This document shows, one piece after another, positions 63,272-64,000 of a stretch of DNA of 64,000 nucleotides; position 1 is the first letter of the stretch; the number at the start of each line of letters is the position of its first letter. The stretch spans positions 1-64,000 of the forward strand of contig JAFUPN010000003.1 of assembly GCA_017481205.1 (NCBI GenBank), in the 5' to 3' direction. A program made the translations under genes and the position numbers. This stretch comes from Clostridia bacterium (GTDB taxonomy: Bacteria; Bacillota; Clostridia; UMGS1810). Under the pieces are notes generated by a model. It was not told where the DNA came from. It did not search any database and saw only the letters and a program-made list of their open reading frames with translations.

Positions 63272-64000
63272 TTACTCATCATCCTGATAACTCGTATGTA
63301 TGAAAGCCTTAAGGGGCAAATCGGGATTTGAGCCCACCATTATCTCAACCTCACCGTCTTCCACAAAATATTTTTCGGCGGCAGAATATATTTTGAACTC
63401 GTCGTATCCCAGAGTAAATGTGACTTTTTCTGTTTCGCCGGGCTTGATGTACACCTTGCTGAAGCCCTTGAGTTCTTTGCCGCGACGTCTGATTGTATTT
63501 TTGTAGCCTCTTATGTACAGCTGTGCCACCTCATATCCTCCCACGTCGGAAACGTTTGAAACCTCTGCCTCAACGGTAAATCGGTTTTTGCCTGTTTCCT
63601 TGACCGAGAGATTTTTGTATTCAAACCGTGAATACGAAAGTCCGTAGCCAAAGGGGTGGAGCACTCTCTTATGACAGTCGGTATAGGTGTTGGTACAGCA
63701 TCCGTCAAAGGGATTTTCGGGAGTGTCCTCGCCGATACGGTTGTAGTAGCAGGGCAGGCAGCAGTCAGAATAGGGGATGGATACAGACAGCTTTCCCGAC
63801 GGATTGACCTTGCCGGTCAGTATGTCGGCAATGGCATCTGCACCCTGCTGACCGGGATACCAGGCTATCAGCACCCCGTCGCTAAGCTCCTCAACCTCTG
63901 AGATTATATACGGACGTCCCTGAATCAACACGGAAATTACAGGCTTGTCGAGCTCTCTCAGTCTGCGAAGCAATTCAAGCTGATTGCCGGGCAGGCTTAT
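63272..64000 (-). CDS. Glycoside hydrolase family 3 enzyme, C-terminal part (5' end beyond the window)
   Basis: The frame is open to the window edge, so the apparent start at 63973 is internal. SLPGNQLELLRRLRE and VISVLIQGRPY belong to the second (alpha/beta) GH3 domain. YPGQQGADAIADILTGKVNPS and RVLHPFGYGLSYSRFEY follow. The last 110 residues form the fibronectin-III-like domain (VSNVSDVGGYEVAQLYI). The catalytic Asp domain is outside the window. GH3 members cleave terminal beta-glucose, xylose or similar sugars. It is upstream of GH105 on the same strand. Confidence 0.92.
   Translation of the reverse strand: MSLPGNQLELLRRLRELDKPVISVLIQGRPYIISEVEELSDGVLIAWYPGQQGADAIADILTGKVNPSGKLSVSIPYSDCCLPCYYNRIGEDTPENPFDGCCTNTYTDCHKRVLHPFGYGLSYSRFEYKNLSVKETGKNRFTVEAEVSNVSDVGGYEVAQLYIRGYKNTIRRRGKELKGFSKVYIKPGETEKVTFTLGYDEFKIYSAAEKYFVEDGEVEIMVGSNPDLPLKAFIHTSYQDDE

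Overview
The window looks like chromosome from an anaerobic, low-to-moderate GC Clostridia bacterium (Firmicutes), probably from a gut or another plant-fibre habitat. The evidence is a ctsR-mcsA-mcsB-clpC stress operon behind a CtsR operator, a PolC-type replicase, a T-box leader, AGGAGG-type ribosome binding sites, SLH-anchored surface proteins, a glycyl-radical activase, and many AraC regulators beside glycoside hydrolases. The mix of SLH proteins and pectin/rhamnogalacturonan enzymes recalls Monoglobus-like Clostridia, but that placement is only an inference.

Layout. 1-4.1 kb: the 3' end of a surface protein with Ig-like repeats and a dockerin-like C-terminus, then a secreted protein with one cohesin-like module, a 17-unit GDNTT linker and three SLH domains. 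4.2-9.5 kb: ispG and polC. 9.5-10.6 kb: a non-coding stretch with a compact DnaA-box cluster, then the CtsR-controlled promoter. 10.6-15.3 kb: ctsR-mcsA-mcsB-clpC, interrupted by two hairpin elements. 15.6-18.5 kb: a ThuA-like gene and a Gfo/Idh/MocA dehydrogenase divergent from an AraC regulator. 18.7-26.3 kb: a 1511-residue protein with five cohesin-like modules, seven Ig-like repeats and three SLH domains, then a 955-residue SLH protein. 26.5-31.6 kb: tRNA-Asp, serC-serA, a DEDDh exonuclease with an apparent CTG start, and a nitrilase-fold protein lacking its cysteine. 31.6-36.1 kb: an HPr-like protein and an ECF sigma / membrane anti-sigma / SLH protein operon. 36.3-48 kb: GH2 with AraC, a GIY-YIG protein, an orphan glycyl-radical activase, a degenerate FtsZ-like protein with a membrane partner, a dehydrogenase / nucleotidyltransferase / sugar kinase operon, and a GH29-like gene. 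48.3-52.7 kb: MATE and AraC genes, and a T-box (Tyr specifier) controlled Na+/solute symporter. 53-64 kb: AraC, a GH106-like protein, GH78, a dehydrogenase, an epimerase, GH105 and the 3' end of GH3.

How it fits together. The glycoside hydrolases with visible N-termini lack signal peptides, so they probably act in the cytoplasm on imported rhamnose- or uronate-containing oligosaccharides. The three cohesin/dockerin-type surface proteins suggest a divergent scaffoldin-like, cell-wall-attached assembly. Five AraC regulators mostly sit next to, or divergent from, the sugar genes they probably control. At least five families of short hairpin elements (about 60-280 bp) are scattered between genes, including inside the heat-shock operon.
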